Shown here: piece by piece, positions 11,521-23,700 of the stretch
Position numbering within the stretch: position 1 is the first letter of the stretch
Layout: each line of letters opens with the position of its first letter
Source of the DNA: Siphonodentalium dalli
Taxonomy: Eukaryota; Mollusca; Scaphopoda; Gadilida; Siphonodentaliidae
Length of the DNA stretch: 64,000 nucleotides
Direction: 5' to 3'
Assembly (NCBI GenBank): GCA_032622095.1
Contig: CP136067.1
Span: forward strand, 45,365,549-45,429,548
The notes under the pieces: generated by a model
The model's database searches: none
What the model was told of the DNA's origin: nothing
The model's input: the letters and a program-made list of their open reading frames with translations, nothing else
Translations under genes and position numbers: made by a program

Positions 11521-11805
11521 TTCGCACGGTTCAAGTAACAAGGACATATCTAGAGATTCTTGCATGTGGATGCTGTGTCCAGAGGATGAGCTGTGGACAA
11601 AATTACCAACTTTGGGAATTCTCCAACACAAACAGAACTTTTCATTGTTTACGCTAAATTATGTCAAAACAATTCAAGTAAGTTGACATGCCTTGTTAAA
11701 ACGCCCAACGTGCGCGACTTAAAGCCATTGCAATTACACCTATTCTAATGTTACACTTTCTGTCAGATGAGATAAACATACAGTCACATATACGATGTTA
11801 CATAC

Positions 11806-11863
11806 CTGCTAAGCAAACCACCATTATGGCACACAGCATCAAAGCAAGGAGGTAGGTCTTCAT
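11806..11863 (-). CDS. Signal-peptide first exon of an unidentified secreted protein
   Basis: The ATG at 11863 encodes MKTYLLALMLCAIMVVCLA, a textbook signal peptide, and the exon ends in phase 1 at a GTATGT donor. An AT-rich TATATATCC lies about 110 bases upstream. The next exon should lie to the left. A CCACAG acceptor near 11600 would give a 13-residue extension and a stop, and I do not trust it. The mature protein is unknown. Confidence 0.5.
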
Positions 11864-12329
11864 TTCTGGATATAGAGATACGTTCAAAAAAGAGTTGGCT
11901 GCTAATGCTCGAACCAATGCAAGTGCGATAAATGACGTATCAGCAGCAAACACCAATATTTATGTGGATATATAGTACAGTCCAGATAGCGGTCTGACAC
12001 GCATTCATCCCCTGTATTGGTCTCGTTAAAGGTTAATTGAAATTTACTTCGAAACGTTAACCGGAGGGGAACGCCTTTTTGATTTCAACAACGGATCACA
12101 GCAAGAGATCTTTTCAAACGCGTTTTGCGTTCTGGATACAGATCAACAAACAAGAAAGGGGCCACTTATATACAGGTGGATCTATTCACATCACGAACAG
12201 GACCATCGGGGTGTCATGTAATCTTAAGGGGTTGAATTAAACCAACTGATTCATTTGAAGACTCATACTGGGTCGAGATCGAGTACCTCCATAATTCTGA
12301 TATATTTAATTACGCCACTGCCAATAATC
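11864..12329. other. Stretch upstream of the signal-peptide exon
   Basis: This is the putative promoter side of the 11863 start, with TATA-like sequence at about 11968-11978. Otherwise no feature is seen. Confidence 0.4.
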
Positions 12330-12870
12330 GTATGGTCACAGATACAATTTATGACAAACAAAAAATTCACAAACTGCTGTATAATTATTTACTCCAAAAG
12401 TCTGAGAGTGGAACATACACTCATCCCTGGATTTTTTACATCCAGGCGTTACTAAGAGAATTGCAACTGCCCGATATCTGGGCAAACCAGTTTATACACG
12501 AAATTAACCCTATAAAGTCGGTTAACAATATCACACGACAAATTCTGGAAAATAAATTTCAAAACAAGTGGAAAAATGAGATTAACTCCATGGATAAGTG
12601 TCGAACTTATCGGATTATAAAATATAAATTCGCACAAGAAAATTATTTATCCAATCTCCACCAAAAACAAGCAGTTATTTTAGCTAAATTCAGATGTTCA
12701 AACCATCACCTCCCAGTAGAAATTGGATCATGGTACAAGTCAACAAGATTTATTACCAAATGAGAAAATGCACGCTGTGTGATAAGAGCGAAATAGGGAC
12801 GAATATCACTACATAATGGACTGTAACAAATTGAACTCACTCCGAAGACGATTTTTAAACTTACACTTGA
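12330..12870 (+). pseudogene. LINE C-terminal remnant
   Basis: The reading frame carries INSMDKCRTYRIIKYKF and AKFRCSNHHLPVEIGSW, followed after a frame change by CTLCDKSE and the His/Cys residues of a zinc-knuckle-like motif. This is the C-terminal region of a LINE related to, but distinct from, the 5777-9811 element. The start is truncated. Confidence 0.75.
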
Positions 12871-13271
12871 CAGAACCAAAAAAATGTCCATAATTTCAGA
12901 AATATAATGAACCCAAAAAGCAATGTATGCTTCTATAAGCGGATTCATAAAAAATCTTCGAAACTATTTTGGATCACCGCTGACCCTATCAACCCCACCA
13001 TCCCATTCGCACATTATGTGCGTATAGAATACGTTGTCATGAAACTCTTTTTTTTTTCTGTCGACTTTGATTATTACACCAATGACATATCATATATACT
13101 GTGTATTATAAACCTGTCTCTTGTGTCACATACTGTGATTTGAGTGAATAAACATTGTTGGAAGTTGGAAGAAGTGCGTTTTTTTCTGTTAGTAAGTGTA
13201 CATCCTTTCAGTGTCAGTTCCATCGTCCTTCGAACACATGTCCAGACTGATATATGCAGCTCAATTCCAAA

Positions 13272-13673
13272 TTAACCCTTTACCCAACAGAACGGTCCTG
13301 TGCCAATGCATTCTCTTATATATGCGAGTCGACCATAGGTCGCCTCGCATATATAAGAGAATGCATTGGCTTAACACATTAAAAATTATAAAATTGTTAA
13401 AGAATGTAAGAAAAAATGGTAAAAAGTGTTTAAAAAAAGATTTTTTTTAGGCCAATGCATTCTCTTATATATGCGAGGCGACCTATGGTCGACTCGCATA
13501 TATAAAGAGAATGCATTGGCACAGGGCATAACTGTAACTATCACAATGTGGTCAAGGAGCCGGTTCCAATGATATCCATATTTGTATGGTTCTATTGAGA
13601 CAGACCGAAGATATTTTAGGCTGTTGAAGCTTTATTTGGCAGGTTTTGGCCGGTTTGTTGGGTAAAGGGTTAA
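13272..13673 (+). mobile_element. TTAA-flanked MITE, family A, copy 2
   Basis: Full length with both TTAA ends and both internal palindromes. It differs from copy 1 by scattered substitutions and a one-base insertion in a palindrome arm. Confidence 0.88.
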
Positions 13674-13714
13674 TAGGCTTCATGAGGAATAAGGATGTGC
13701 CCGTAAAGCCAAAG

Positions 13715-13810
13715 TCGTTATAGGTCGTGGATACCACCATCGCAATATGGGCTCGACGAGGTTGGCGCGGGTTCGAACCACGGAATGGGCGAAAATCGGG
13801 ACATTTCCAA
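13715..13810 (+). repeat. tRNA-derived SINE fragment (B box)
   Basis: GCGCGGGTTCGAACCACGG matches a pol III B box and T-arm, preceded by CGTGGATACCACC. No good A box is visible, so it is a decayed SINE rather than a tRNA gene. Confidence 0.45.
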
Positions 13811-13854
13811 CCTTGATCTGAGTTGAAAGACATATCAATAGGCCAGTTCGGTCG

Positions 13855-13985
13855 GGTAGTGTTCTCTGTTCCGAGAGTTCTTTATTTCGAAGATTCTTTA
13901 TTCCGAAGGTTCTTTGTTCCGAAGACCGAAGTTCTTTATTCCAAAAGTATCAATATGGTTTTATCCCGAAGGATCTTTATTCCGC
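13855..13985. repeat. Degenerate TTCCGAAGGTTCTTTA repeat
   Basis: About eight imperfect units with a period of 15-16, related to the arrays at 5310-5600 and 11390-11520. Frames through it are repeat artefacts. Confidence 0.75.
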
Positions 13986-14106
13986 ATTTATGTAATTGCA
14001 TACATTGTTAGTTGGAAAGCCAGGAGTGAATATAGGAAAAAACCACTATCTATACTGTCAATATATGAACATGGTGAGTTCAAAATTATCGGCATATTAA
14101 ATTAAT

Positions 14107-14112
14107 TTTATT
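14107..14112 (-). promoter_or_regulatory. Candidate polyadenylation signal of the lectin-like receptor
   Basis: AATAAA on the minus strand, about 280 bases past the stop codon at 14390. Confidence 0.3.
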
Positions 14113-14389
14113 AATGAGATGTTCTAATTGGCACATGCCAGTATTTAAAAGGAGTTTCACAATGCAAGTTTGAGCTTTTCGTCAGGCACCCAACACCCAA
14201 AATTATCACCACGATACAGAGTATTATATGATATTAAGTTAAACAATTATACGAATAATAGTTATTGCTGAGAGCTTTAAGAGTCTATGTGGCTACTTTA
14301 GGAATAATAAACTTTCGGAATAATGACCCTTCGCGATAAAGACATACTGTCACCTGTAACTTGTGTTCGAGATTATCGTTCATCAACTT

Positions 14390-14766
14390 TCAAGCGGCTT
14401 TCTCTTGGTGCACCCTGGTGGCGAACATTGTACCACTGAAAAGAGACAAAAAATCACCCAAAACCAGAAACACGAATGGCGCACAGAAAACAGCCGCACC
14501 GAAGAAGCCTATGATTTGCGACGAGATCCTTCCGTCCCCGGCGGATGTACGCTTTCGTTCATACAATCCAGTGCTGTTCTTCGTGATAACCAACTCCATT
14601 CGAATCTCGGCCAAAATACCACTGAGTTCCGCTTCAGAATAATCCTTGATACGGAAGCAGTGAAGATTATCGTTATATCCACGTCTGGTTAAATTAGGTG
14701 CTATCGTGGACTGTACGTGTGCATCTACGTCTGTCTTTGTGGTTGGTATTATGGGTGCAGGCGGAG
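14390..14766 (-). CDS. Lectin-like receptor last exon: juxtamembrane module, transmembrane helix, stop
   Basis: The acceptor is GCTTATTTGCAG and the stop TGA is at 14390-14392. The exon opens with a Pro/Thr stretch (APPAPIIPTTKT). It then has a charged ectodomain part (NDNLHCFRIKDYSEAEL, AEIRMELVITKNSTGLYE, TSAGDGRISSQ), a hydrophobic span starting IIGFFGAAVFCAPFVFLVLG, and a short tail TRVHQEKAA. The module before the helix resembles C-terminal membrane modules I associate with molluscan orphan surface proteins; this is recollection and was not tested. The mature C-terminus would lie in the cytosol. Confidence 0.7.
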
Positions 14767-17700
14767 CTGCAAATAAGCAAAACAGTGGGTTAAGGCAACT
14801 TAAGGGTGACATTGACACTCGACATGACCACAAGCACATGTTTGCCATGAGAATAGGTAACTTGAAATTATTTGTTGCAAAATAAAAAAAAAATTTAAAG
14901 CAAAAATACTAGTTTGGATTCACTTACCTTCACCACTTTTATTTGATGACTGGGTAATAATGTTAGTGGAAGAATAGCAAATTTGATAATTATTTGAAAA
15001 TTTAGTCCGAGCACATGTTTACAGTGAATCAGGAAATAAGAAATTTTGCAGTGAAATTCTCAAGGTAAATTTCTTGTTTTTGTTGTACAATTGCCCTCTG
15101 CAATGTTTTTCTGCATCTTTTTAACAGATGTGTGAACGTGTGTGCATTGTACATTTTAGATGGACACAATGTTTTTTTTTAGTTTGATAGCATAAACTGT
15201 TGAGGTTCCCTGACCCTTAAAACACCCCATCCGACCTGACACCGTCCCCTGACCATTAACGACACCCCATCCGAACTGACACCGTCCAGCGACTGTATTA
15301 TTTTTACGTGTTTGGATATACCAGAAAATAATAGAAGACCGAACATGCATGTGCAAGTCCATTCGTGTGAGGTTTTAGGAAGTCAGATATCGACTTTCTA
15401 AAGATGCAATTTTACCAGGTTTTGTACTATGGCCGACGGTGGGGGGGGGGGGGGGGGGGGGTGGCGGATAAAAAGTGCGATACACAAAATCAACCCCCGG
15501 GTGGGTGGGTGTCCGGATACCAAAAACAAATATATGCTCCTAGATCATGTATTTTTTTATCCAAATACAATATATTACTTTGTTTTAGTTTAAAACAGCT
15601 TACGGGTGATCTAGTCTTCTCTGTTGTTTGGAAATGAAGCACTTACAGTAGTTTTCACCCCTGATAGGTGATAACATTGGTGAAATTCACTAAAAACTAA
15701 TTTTGAAAGGTGGTAGGTGTCTTTCGGTGAACGGAAACAATTTCATGTGTTAAAATAGTCTTTGATCAAGATATGTACACAACATTATGACATACGGTTA
15801 TTTTCTGGTTATTTCCCCATAACTATCAACTATTATGCTTGTAAGCATCTCAATATGATGTTTGCTATGTTGTTGCTATGTTGGTATGTGATTGTGAACT
15901 CTTCTGAGCTGTCAACGTGGTTATTTAAGATGTGTGAAGAATAATGTCCATTATTACAGGTTTATCATATTTAAAAAACAGACCAGATTCTGGTAGACAA
16001 GAAAAACTATTTCCTCTAATATTCGATGGCATGTAGTATTTTGTCAATCTTCGATCTCGGAGGATAATTAAACATATAGTGTTGCAACAACACAGCCATA
16101 CTGCCAGTTGGCAGTTACCGATTCATACGATGAAAGGGTTACATTTGGGATTGCATTGCTTTGTGGTGATGGGTTTGGACAAGATCTCTTAACTTAAGCA
16201 CACACAAACAATGGAACACCAACGGTAACCCATTTTCTCGAAATTTGAATCAGTAATTTTCAACATTCGGCGCTATTGTAAGATTATCCCAGGACAAGAG
16301 TGTAGCTTATATATTTATAGAAAAAAATAGGTTGCTAAAAATTGTTAATGATATCAAAAGAACATGAAGACCAGCCATTTTGTTTCATACCAGCTATTAG
16401 AGTTCTTGTAAATCTTGTTCAGTGTCTTGTTTTGTTTTTTAATATAAATCAACCGGCTGGCCTGGCAGAACAGAAGTATAATATATAGACTGCCTTTTTG
16501 TATTCTACATCATTCATGCATGAGTGAAGAAAACAGTAGTGGCAATCAAACTAAATAAAACATTTGTTACGCCCCTCGGATGTATACTAATGTAGAAATT
16601 CTTGATACCTATGGTCTCTGGGCGTATTATTTATAGATATGGGTTTTGTTGGGACGCATTTAAAGTTGTAGTGCGACCCCGAAACCGGTTGTTCTGGGAT
16701 GCATTAAAAGTTGTAGTGCGACCCCGAGTCCGGTAAAAGATGTAGTTGTTTCTTAATTGTTATTCGGATGCCAAACAGTGCAAGGCGATTAATTCGATCG
16801 GGAATTCGTTTATTTTCGCGTGACATAAAACCCTGTGTGGGTGCATTCTCTTATAAATATGCGAGTCTCCCACAGGGAGCTTCGCATATATAAGCGAATA
16901 TATTGGCCTAACAATATTTACCTGGACATTGTAAGCTAGTGCATTCTCTTCTATAATATATCTTAACTAGCCGATGAGCCCGACGTTGTCCGGGCTATTC
17001 AAAAACCAAATTGCAAGTCGATAGCTCTACCCAGCCCGACGTTGTCCGGGCTATTCAAAAACCGATTTCAAGTCGATAGCTCTACCCATTTCCGAGATCT
17101 GGTCTGCGCATGCGCGAAACTGGGGTCGCACGGGCTCGGCGACCCGATAAAATTCGTATCCGGGGCAAGATACATTCACATACCAAATTTCAAGTCGATA
17201 GCTCCACCCGTTTCCGAGATCTCGTCTGCGCATGCGCGAATCTGGCGTCGCACGGGCTCGGCGACCCGATAAAATTCGTATCCGGGGCAAGATACATTCA
17301 CATAGCAAATTTCAAGTCGATAGCTCCACCCGTTTCCTAGATCTGGTATGCGCATGCGCGAAGCTGGCGTCGCACGGGCTCGGCGACCCGATAAAATTCG
17401 TATCTTCAAAATATATATGAGATTGTTACGTATTTATTGGCGTCTATTTAATGAGACAACTTTTCAAACTCTTCGTTCATTAGAGTTTGTTGGAAAAATA
17501 TTGGAAGCCATACTATTTTGAGACGAAGCGTACGGAATGTAAACAGACGACAAACCGGAAGTCAAATATCGCCTGGTACTATATATATATACTAGCAGGT
17601 TAGCCCGCCACTGGCGTGGTTCGTCTCATGGCTTTGTTCGAAAAGCAATTGCAATTGCTTCCGAGACACGTATGCTGCACCTAGGTGTAAAATTTCGTCG

Positions 17701-20700
17701 AAATCCGCCAGTTTTACCCGATTTGACCTTGAATTGATCAATTTTTTAAATTATTTGTTTAGTTTAAATTTTTGTTTTTCAATGAGTTAATTGTGCCTTT
17801 TCAATTTACTGGCTTTTTTAATAAATTTTTTTATTTAATTTTTTGTTTTTCAATTTTACCCGATTTGACCTTGAATTGATCATTTTGAAGGTCAAGGTCA
17901 GGTCGGGGTCACAATTTAACCCGTCCATGACACTTCCCGTGGGTAGCAAGTTTGAGCTCAATCGGTTCTAGTCTATAAAGGACACACACATATATATCAT
18001 TTGTGGGTACCCGTTTCAAGGTGAAGATCACCTCGGGCGGAAAAACTGACCCGATGAAAATCTCCCCCGTTCTTAGGAAGCCCTAAGTACGTAAGAATCA
18101 CACAACAAGCTCATGTCTGGATACAGTCACGCTCACGTGTGGACCCAGACGTAAGAATCACATTACACGCATACGCTCTTTATCAACGACACTGCGGATA
18201 CGAACGCTCTTTAACTATCAACACGATTACCCCCACAGTGCCGTTTTTTGTGACTGGGAGTGAAGAACGGGTGCTCGGAGCTTTACCAAAACGCCGCGAC
18301 GACCATTCCCGTATGTTTTTACCCTTAGATGGGAAGTTTGAGCCCACGTGTGTTTTTACCCTTAGATGGGAAGTTTGAGCCCATGCAATCGGTGCAGCAG
18401 TTTTCGAGTCTATAGAGGACAAATATACACATATACGGAAGTCTCAAATTATATAGTAGATGTTGCATATCACAATCCATAGAATGTGTATATTGAATGG
18501 AATAATGATAGGATCACGAAATAAAACCATTTATTACACGATCCTACTCTTATTCCATTCAATAAACTCATTCTATAAATTGTGATATTAAACGTTTGTT
18601 TAATAACAGGAAATAGGGCCAGGGGACCTTTGACTTCCGGATTGTGGTCTGTTTACATTCCATACGATACGTCTCAAAATACTATGGCTTCCAATATTTT
18701 TCCATCAAACTAAAATGAATGAAGAGTTTGAAAAGGTATGTACGGCAGCGTAGAACCGCCACACCATTGTATATTTCAACAGATTAGTAATCTGTTTAAA
18801 CAGATTAGTAATATGTTTAAACAGAATAATTAAATACCCCCTAGAATCACCCCGACCCCCACCATCACCTTCGGTGGGGTACCACCCGAGAGGATGTAAA
18901 TGGGGTATGGACCATTTTCGAGAACGGTAAGGATTTCGAACGAGTTGACGGCATGGCTGGGTGGCCCGCCCCAAATATCCCCTGGAAACATCCCGACCCA
19001 ACCCATCACCCCCGGGGGGTACCACCCGAAGGGGTGAAAATGGGGTATGGACCATTTTCGAGAACGGTAAGGATTTCGAACGAGTTGACGGCATGGGTGG
19101 GTGACCCGCCCCAAATATCCCCTAGAAACATCCCGACACCCATCCATTACCCCCCGGGGGTACCACCGAGGGGGGGTGAAAATGGGGTATTGACCATTTT
19201 CGAGAACGGTAAGGATTTCGAACGAGTTGACGACATGGGTGGGTGTGCCCGCCCCAAATATCCCATAGAAACATCCCGACCCCCATCCATCACCCCGGGG
19301 GGTACCACCGAGGGGGTGAAATGTGGTATGGACCATTTTCGGAAACGGTAAGAATTTCGGCAAATTTGATGGCAGGAGTGTGTGTCCCGCCCTAAATACT
19401 CACTAGAAACGCCTCAAACCTCACACCCGGGGGTACCATCCCAAGGGAGTGAAAATCTGGTTTGGATCTTTTTATTCCCTATTCTATGGTCAATTTGACA
19501 GCATGGGTGTGTGACCCGCACCAAATACCACCTATACCCCCCCCCCCCCAATCACCCTCATCCCAAATAAACAAGGAATAAAAAGATCCAAACAAGATTT
19601 TCACTCCCTTGGGGTGGTACCCCCCGGGTGTGAGGTTTGAGGCGTTTCTAGTAAGTATTTAGGGCGGGACACACACTCCTGCCATCAAATTGACCGAAAT
19701 TCTTACCGTTTCCGAAAATGGTCCGTACCACATTTTCACCCCCACGGGTGATAGGTGGGGGGTCAGAATGTTTCTGGTGGTATTTGGGGCGGGCCACACA
19801 CCCATGCCGTCAAATCAGTCGAAATCATTTCCGTTCTCGAAAATGGTCCATACCCCATTTTCACCTCCTCGGGTGGTACCCCCCGGGGGTGATGGGTGGG
19901 GGTCGAGATGTTTCTAGGGGATATTTGGGACGGGCCACCCACCCATGACGTCAACTCGTTCGAAATCCTTACCGTTCTTGAAAATGGTCCATACCCCATT
20001 TACACCCCATCGGGGCGGTACCCCCACCGGAGGTGATTGGTGGGGGTCGGGGTGTTTCTAGGGGGTATTTAATTATTATGTTTAAACAGATTACTAATCT
20101 GTTGAAATATACAATGGTGTGGCGGTTCTACGCTGCCGTAGTACGGGTATGTCATTAAATGTACGCCATTAAATACGCCAACGAGTCTTTATTTATCTGG
20201 GACTATTTCTTTACGCGGGCAAACAACGCATAGTTACGCGAAACGTCATCGCATGCCTTATAGAAGCCGATGTTATGTATCCTCTATTTATTAACGTGAC
20301 ATGTGGTACACAATTTGATATACCGTAGTTCATCACATGCAGATTACATAAAACACCCGTTCCATCTGGGCCTATATGTCACGCTGAAAAATAAAGATTA
20401 GATAAACGCATGCCAAGGCAGAATATGAGGACCAACTACTTCGATAATAATCATCATCATCTTTATTTCGAAACAAGTCATTCGACTTATGGTTCCGCTG
20501 AATTACGTTAATAATAAACACATGTATAATAAATTATATAGGCCTATAACGTAACAATAATGGTTCACTGAACTTCAGTCGTCATATAATAATAAATTGT
20601 AAGATATGCTAATGTAATATTATATATAGAGAAATTTCTTAAAGGTACTCAATCCGATTAAACACCCCTAAATTACTATTGTTTTGGCTTCGGGGGTAAA

Positions 20701-23700
20701 AAATATTTTATTCGAGTCAAGGAACCTACCCATCAAAGCACAGAGTGATCAGATATCGATTTTTTGAAGTTTGTTATTTCAACTGTTTGTGGCCCATGCA
20801 GAAACACGCCTTCAAACGAATGGTCTCGGTCAAAATTGCGGATGACGATGGATAACTCTAAAACTAGTGGTAATACGACAAAATTCCGTGAATACTCAAG
20901 TGATAATACGATCATACTTCGTTGAACAAAATGTTGATAAACAACACGTTTTGGGAAATTTGATACCATAATTGACAGTGGTTAGCATTATTTGATTGCA
21001 ATAGATTCTGATAACTAAAGCGTATTTTGAAGAAATGTTGTTTTGTTGTTGTTGTTTCTTGATGATATGGGGATCCTCTGATCGGATTGAGTACCTTTAA
21101 TCAGGACTAGTGGTCGCATATAATATGGACTATAAGATCGGTTTCTTCTTTATCGATAGCCACACAAATAAAAACTGTAGTATTCGGTGTTTGACGTTAT
21201 CTGTTTTAGATATGTCCAATAATGGACACTTACCATCTATACAATAGTCTGGATAATCACACGCGGCGTCTCCAAAACCACCACCACCAAAACCACCACC
21301 ACCGAAACCACCAAATGGTGGAATACCACCACCTGTCTGCTCATCCAGACTGTACTCTGAAAAATATCGACATGCATGAACTTATTGTCATTATGCTAAA
21401 GCGCAATTAGCTTGGCCAATCAAAATACCATCGTTGTCCTTATCACCGTGGTACGTGCACGCCTGAAGGTACTCTCAGTACAAAGATACACAACATTCAT
21501 ATCCAATCCATCTCTTAACCCTTTACCCAACAGAACGGCCCTGTGCCAATGCATTCTCTTATATATGCGAGTCGACCATAGGTCGCCTCGCATATATAAG
21601 AGAATGCATTGGCTTAACACATTAAAAATTATAAAATTGTTAAAGAATGTAAGAAAAAATGGTAAAAAGTGTTAAAAAAAGATTTTTTTTAGGCCAATGC
21701 ATTCTCTTATATATGCGAGGCGACCTATGGTCGACTCGCATATATAAGAGAATGCATTGGCACAGGGCATAACTGTAACTATCACAATGTGGTCAAGGAG
21801 CCGGTTCCAATGATATCCATATTTGTATGGTTTTATTGAGACAGACCGGAGATATTTGAGGCTGTTGAAGCTTTATTTGGCCGGTTTTGGCCGGTTTGTT
21901 GGCTAAAGGGTTAAAGTGATGTGGAACACTCATTTGATATGTTCAGAATGGAATACCAAATAGTCATGCCAAAATTTGTTTATTTTTAAATTGTTATATA
22001 TCGATTTGGGAAGAAAACAGTATTATTGTTATCATTGCCGTATGTTTAGCACCCAATGATTCGACCGAATAAAGTGGTAAATATATAGAATTAAAATATT
22101 TATATTTGTGCCTAAAGTTAAAATGGCTGTTACATTCGTCTGTTGGGAATAGTCTCTGGATACAAACTTACCGGTTTATTCACTGACATAAGTATGTCTT
22201 TAACCCTTTCTTTACTAAATACTCATGGACGAGTAGTTATCCCAGAATAATTGTTCAGATAACAAGTAGCGCTGCAACGATTCATAGTGAATTCAATGTA
22301 TCGCGATACACTTTCAAACGATACACGTATCGTATCGTGTCACGTGTATCGATCGCGATACAGGAAATCAAGTTATGTCTGAAGATGGGCTTGTGTAAAA
22401 AAGGAAAACATGCATTTATCTCTCAAGTAATCTACATGTATACTATGTATATTTGACTCATCTAGCCAACAATTAAACTCAATTTGAGTTTAAAATGAAC
22501 TCTACCTCCAGTTATAAACTTGTTGCTTCTGAACATTCAGGCAGTATTCATTTGGAAACACTAATTTAGTGTATCGTGATATGTATCGTATCTTGATCAT
22601 GTATCGTGATTCGTATCGTAACGTGACCATGTGTATCGCTGCAGCCCTACTAATAAGCAGGTAGTTTGTTGAACTTTTTATTCAAACATTTCCCATCAAC
22701 GAATAGGGTTCCTTCTGGACTTTCTAGTGTCGTCTGCTTAATATATTACCTGAACATTCCTCCAAATGAATGATATACCATTCCAATAAATACATTTATA
22801 GCTGAATGGGAGAATCCATTCAGTAGAGAAAAGTTAAGTGTACCTGTTAAACAGTTCTTCTTGTGCATTACTGCTGCTTTCGATCCTGATTCGGGCGAGT
22901 CGATGTTAATAAGAAAGAAACATTTTGGTTCTATGAACAATGTCCCCCAGCACGTCACCATGCTTTGACAGCCCATCGTGCAGTTTTCTTGTGAAGTGTG
23001 AGATGCGATGAAAGCTCGTGATTCGTATTCTTTTTCCATGGCGCAAGAACCTGGACCATACAAAATATCAATATGTCCAAGATGCGATAATTATATGGTG
23101 AATTGGACAAATAAAGAACAAAACCGAGTTGCTTTCATCTATCAATATATAGAAAAGAGTATGATATGTCTGTCCCTCTGTCTGTCTGTCTGGATTTATC
23201 TTCAAGACCCCTGGACCGATATCAACCAATTTTGGTGTGGTGACGGCACTGGTTTTTTCAAAATTTTCATTTAACAAAATTTAACTTAAAAAATAAATAA
23301 AAAACAATATGTTTATTAATTTGAGCATGGAGCTCAATTAATTTTTTTTTAATTTTTAAATCAAACTGTTTAAACGATCAAGATATGCGCGAAGCGCACA
23401 CAGGGGCCGTTTCTGTCTAAGACAAATTGCACACATGGGCCGCAGGCCCCTCCGACGTTGAATAAAGGCCCATGAAAGGAGCCTGTTTCAGCTGGTCAAT
23501 AGATAAAAGAGTAGGATCTGTCTGTCTATCCGTCTATCTGTCCGTATTTTTCTCCCAGACCGCTGGACCGATTTAAACAAAATTTGGTGTGGTGACTAGG
23601 GTACAACGCCGCGGTACCCATAGGCGTTAGTTTTTCAATATTTTGATAAAAAAAAATGTAATTAAATAAATAAATAACAAATTAAAATAAGCTCACTATG

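Larger units (their letters stand above)
17461..18736. repeat. Inverted repeat arms, about 115 bp, 1 kb apart
   Basis: 17461-17576 is repeated in inverse at 18618-18736 (TTTTCAAACTCTTCGTTCAT and TATTGGAAGCCATA are shared). Helitron-like sequence with CTAG at 17592 and the hairpin at 18468-18588 lie between. Confidence 0.75.

Noticed and set aside
15439-15463. Long poly-G and many poly-C tracts as possible functional G-quadruplexes
   Set aside because: They are homopolymer runs common to this genome and prone to length error; nothing links them to a gene.
17042-17420. Open frames on both strands with repeated segments
   Set aside because: They track the 122-bp tandem units and have no coding signature.
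18705-19999. Open frames up to 177 codons in the foldback
   Set aside because: They exist on both strands because the arms are inverted satellites.
20733-20969. 78-codon minus-strand frame
   Set aside because: It lies wholly inside a TTAA-flanked element and has no recognised domain.
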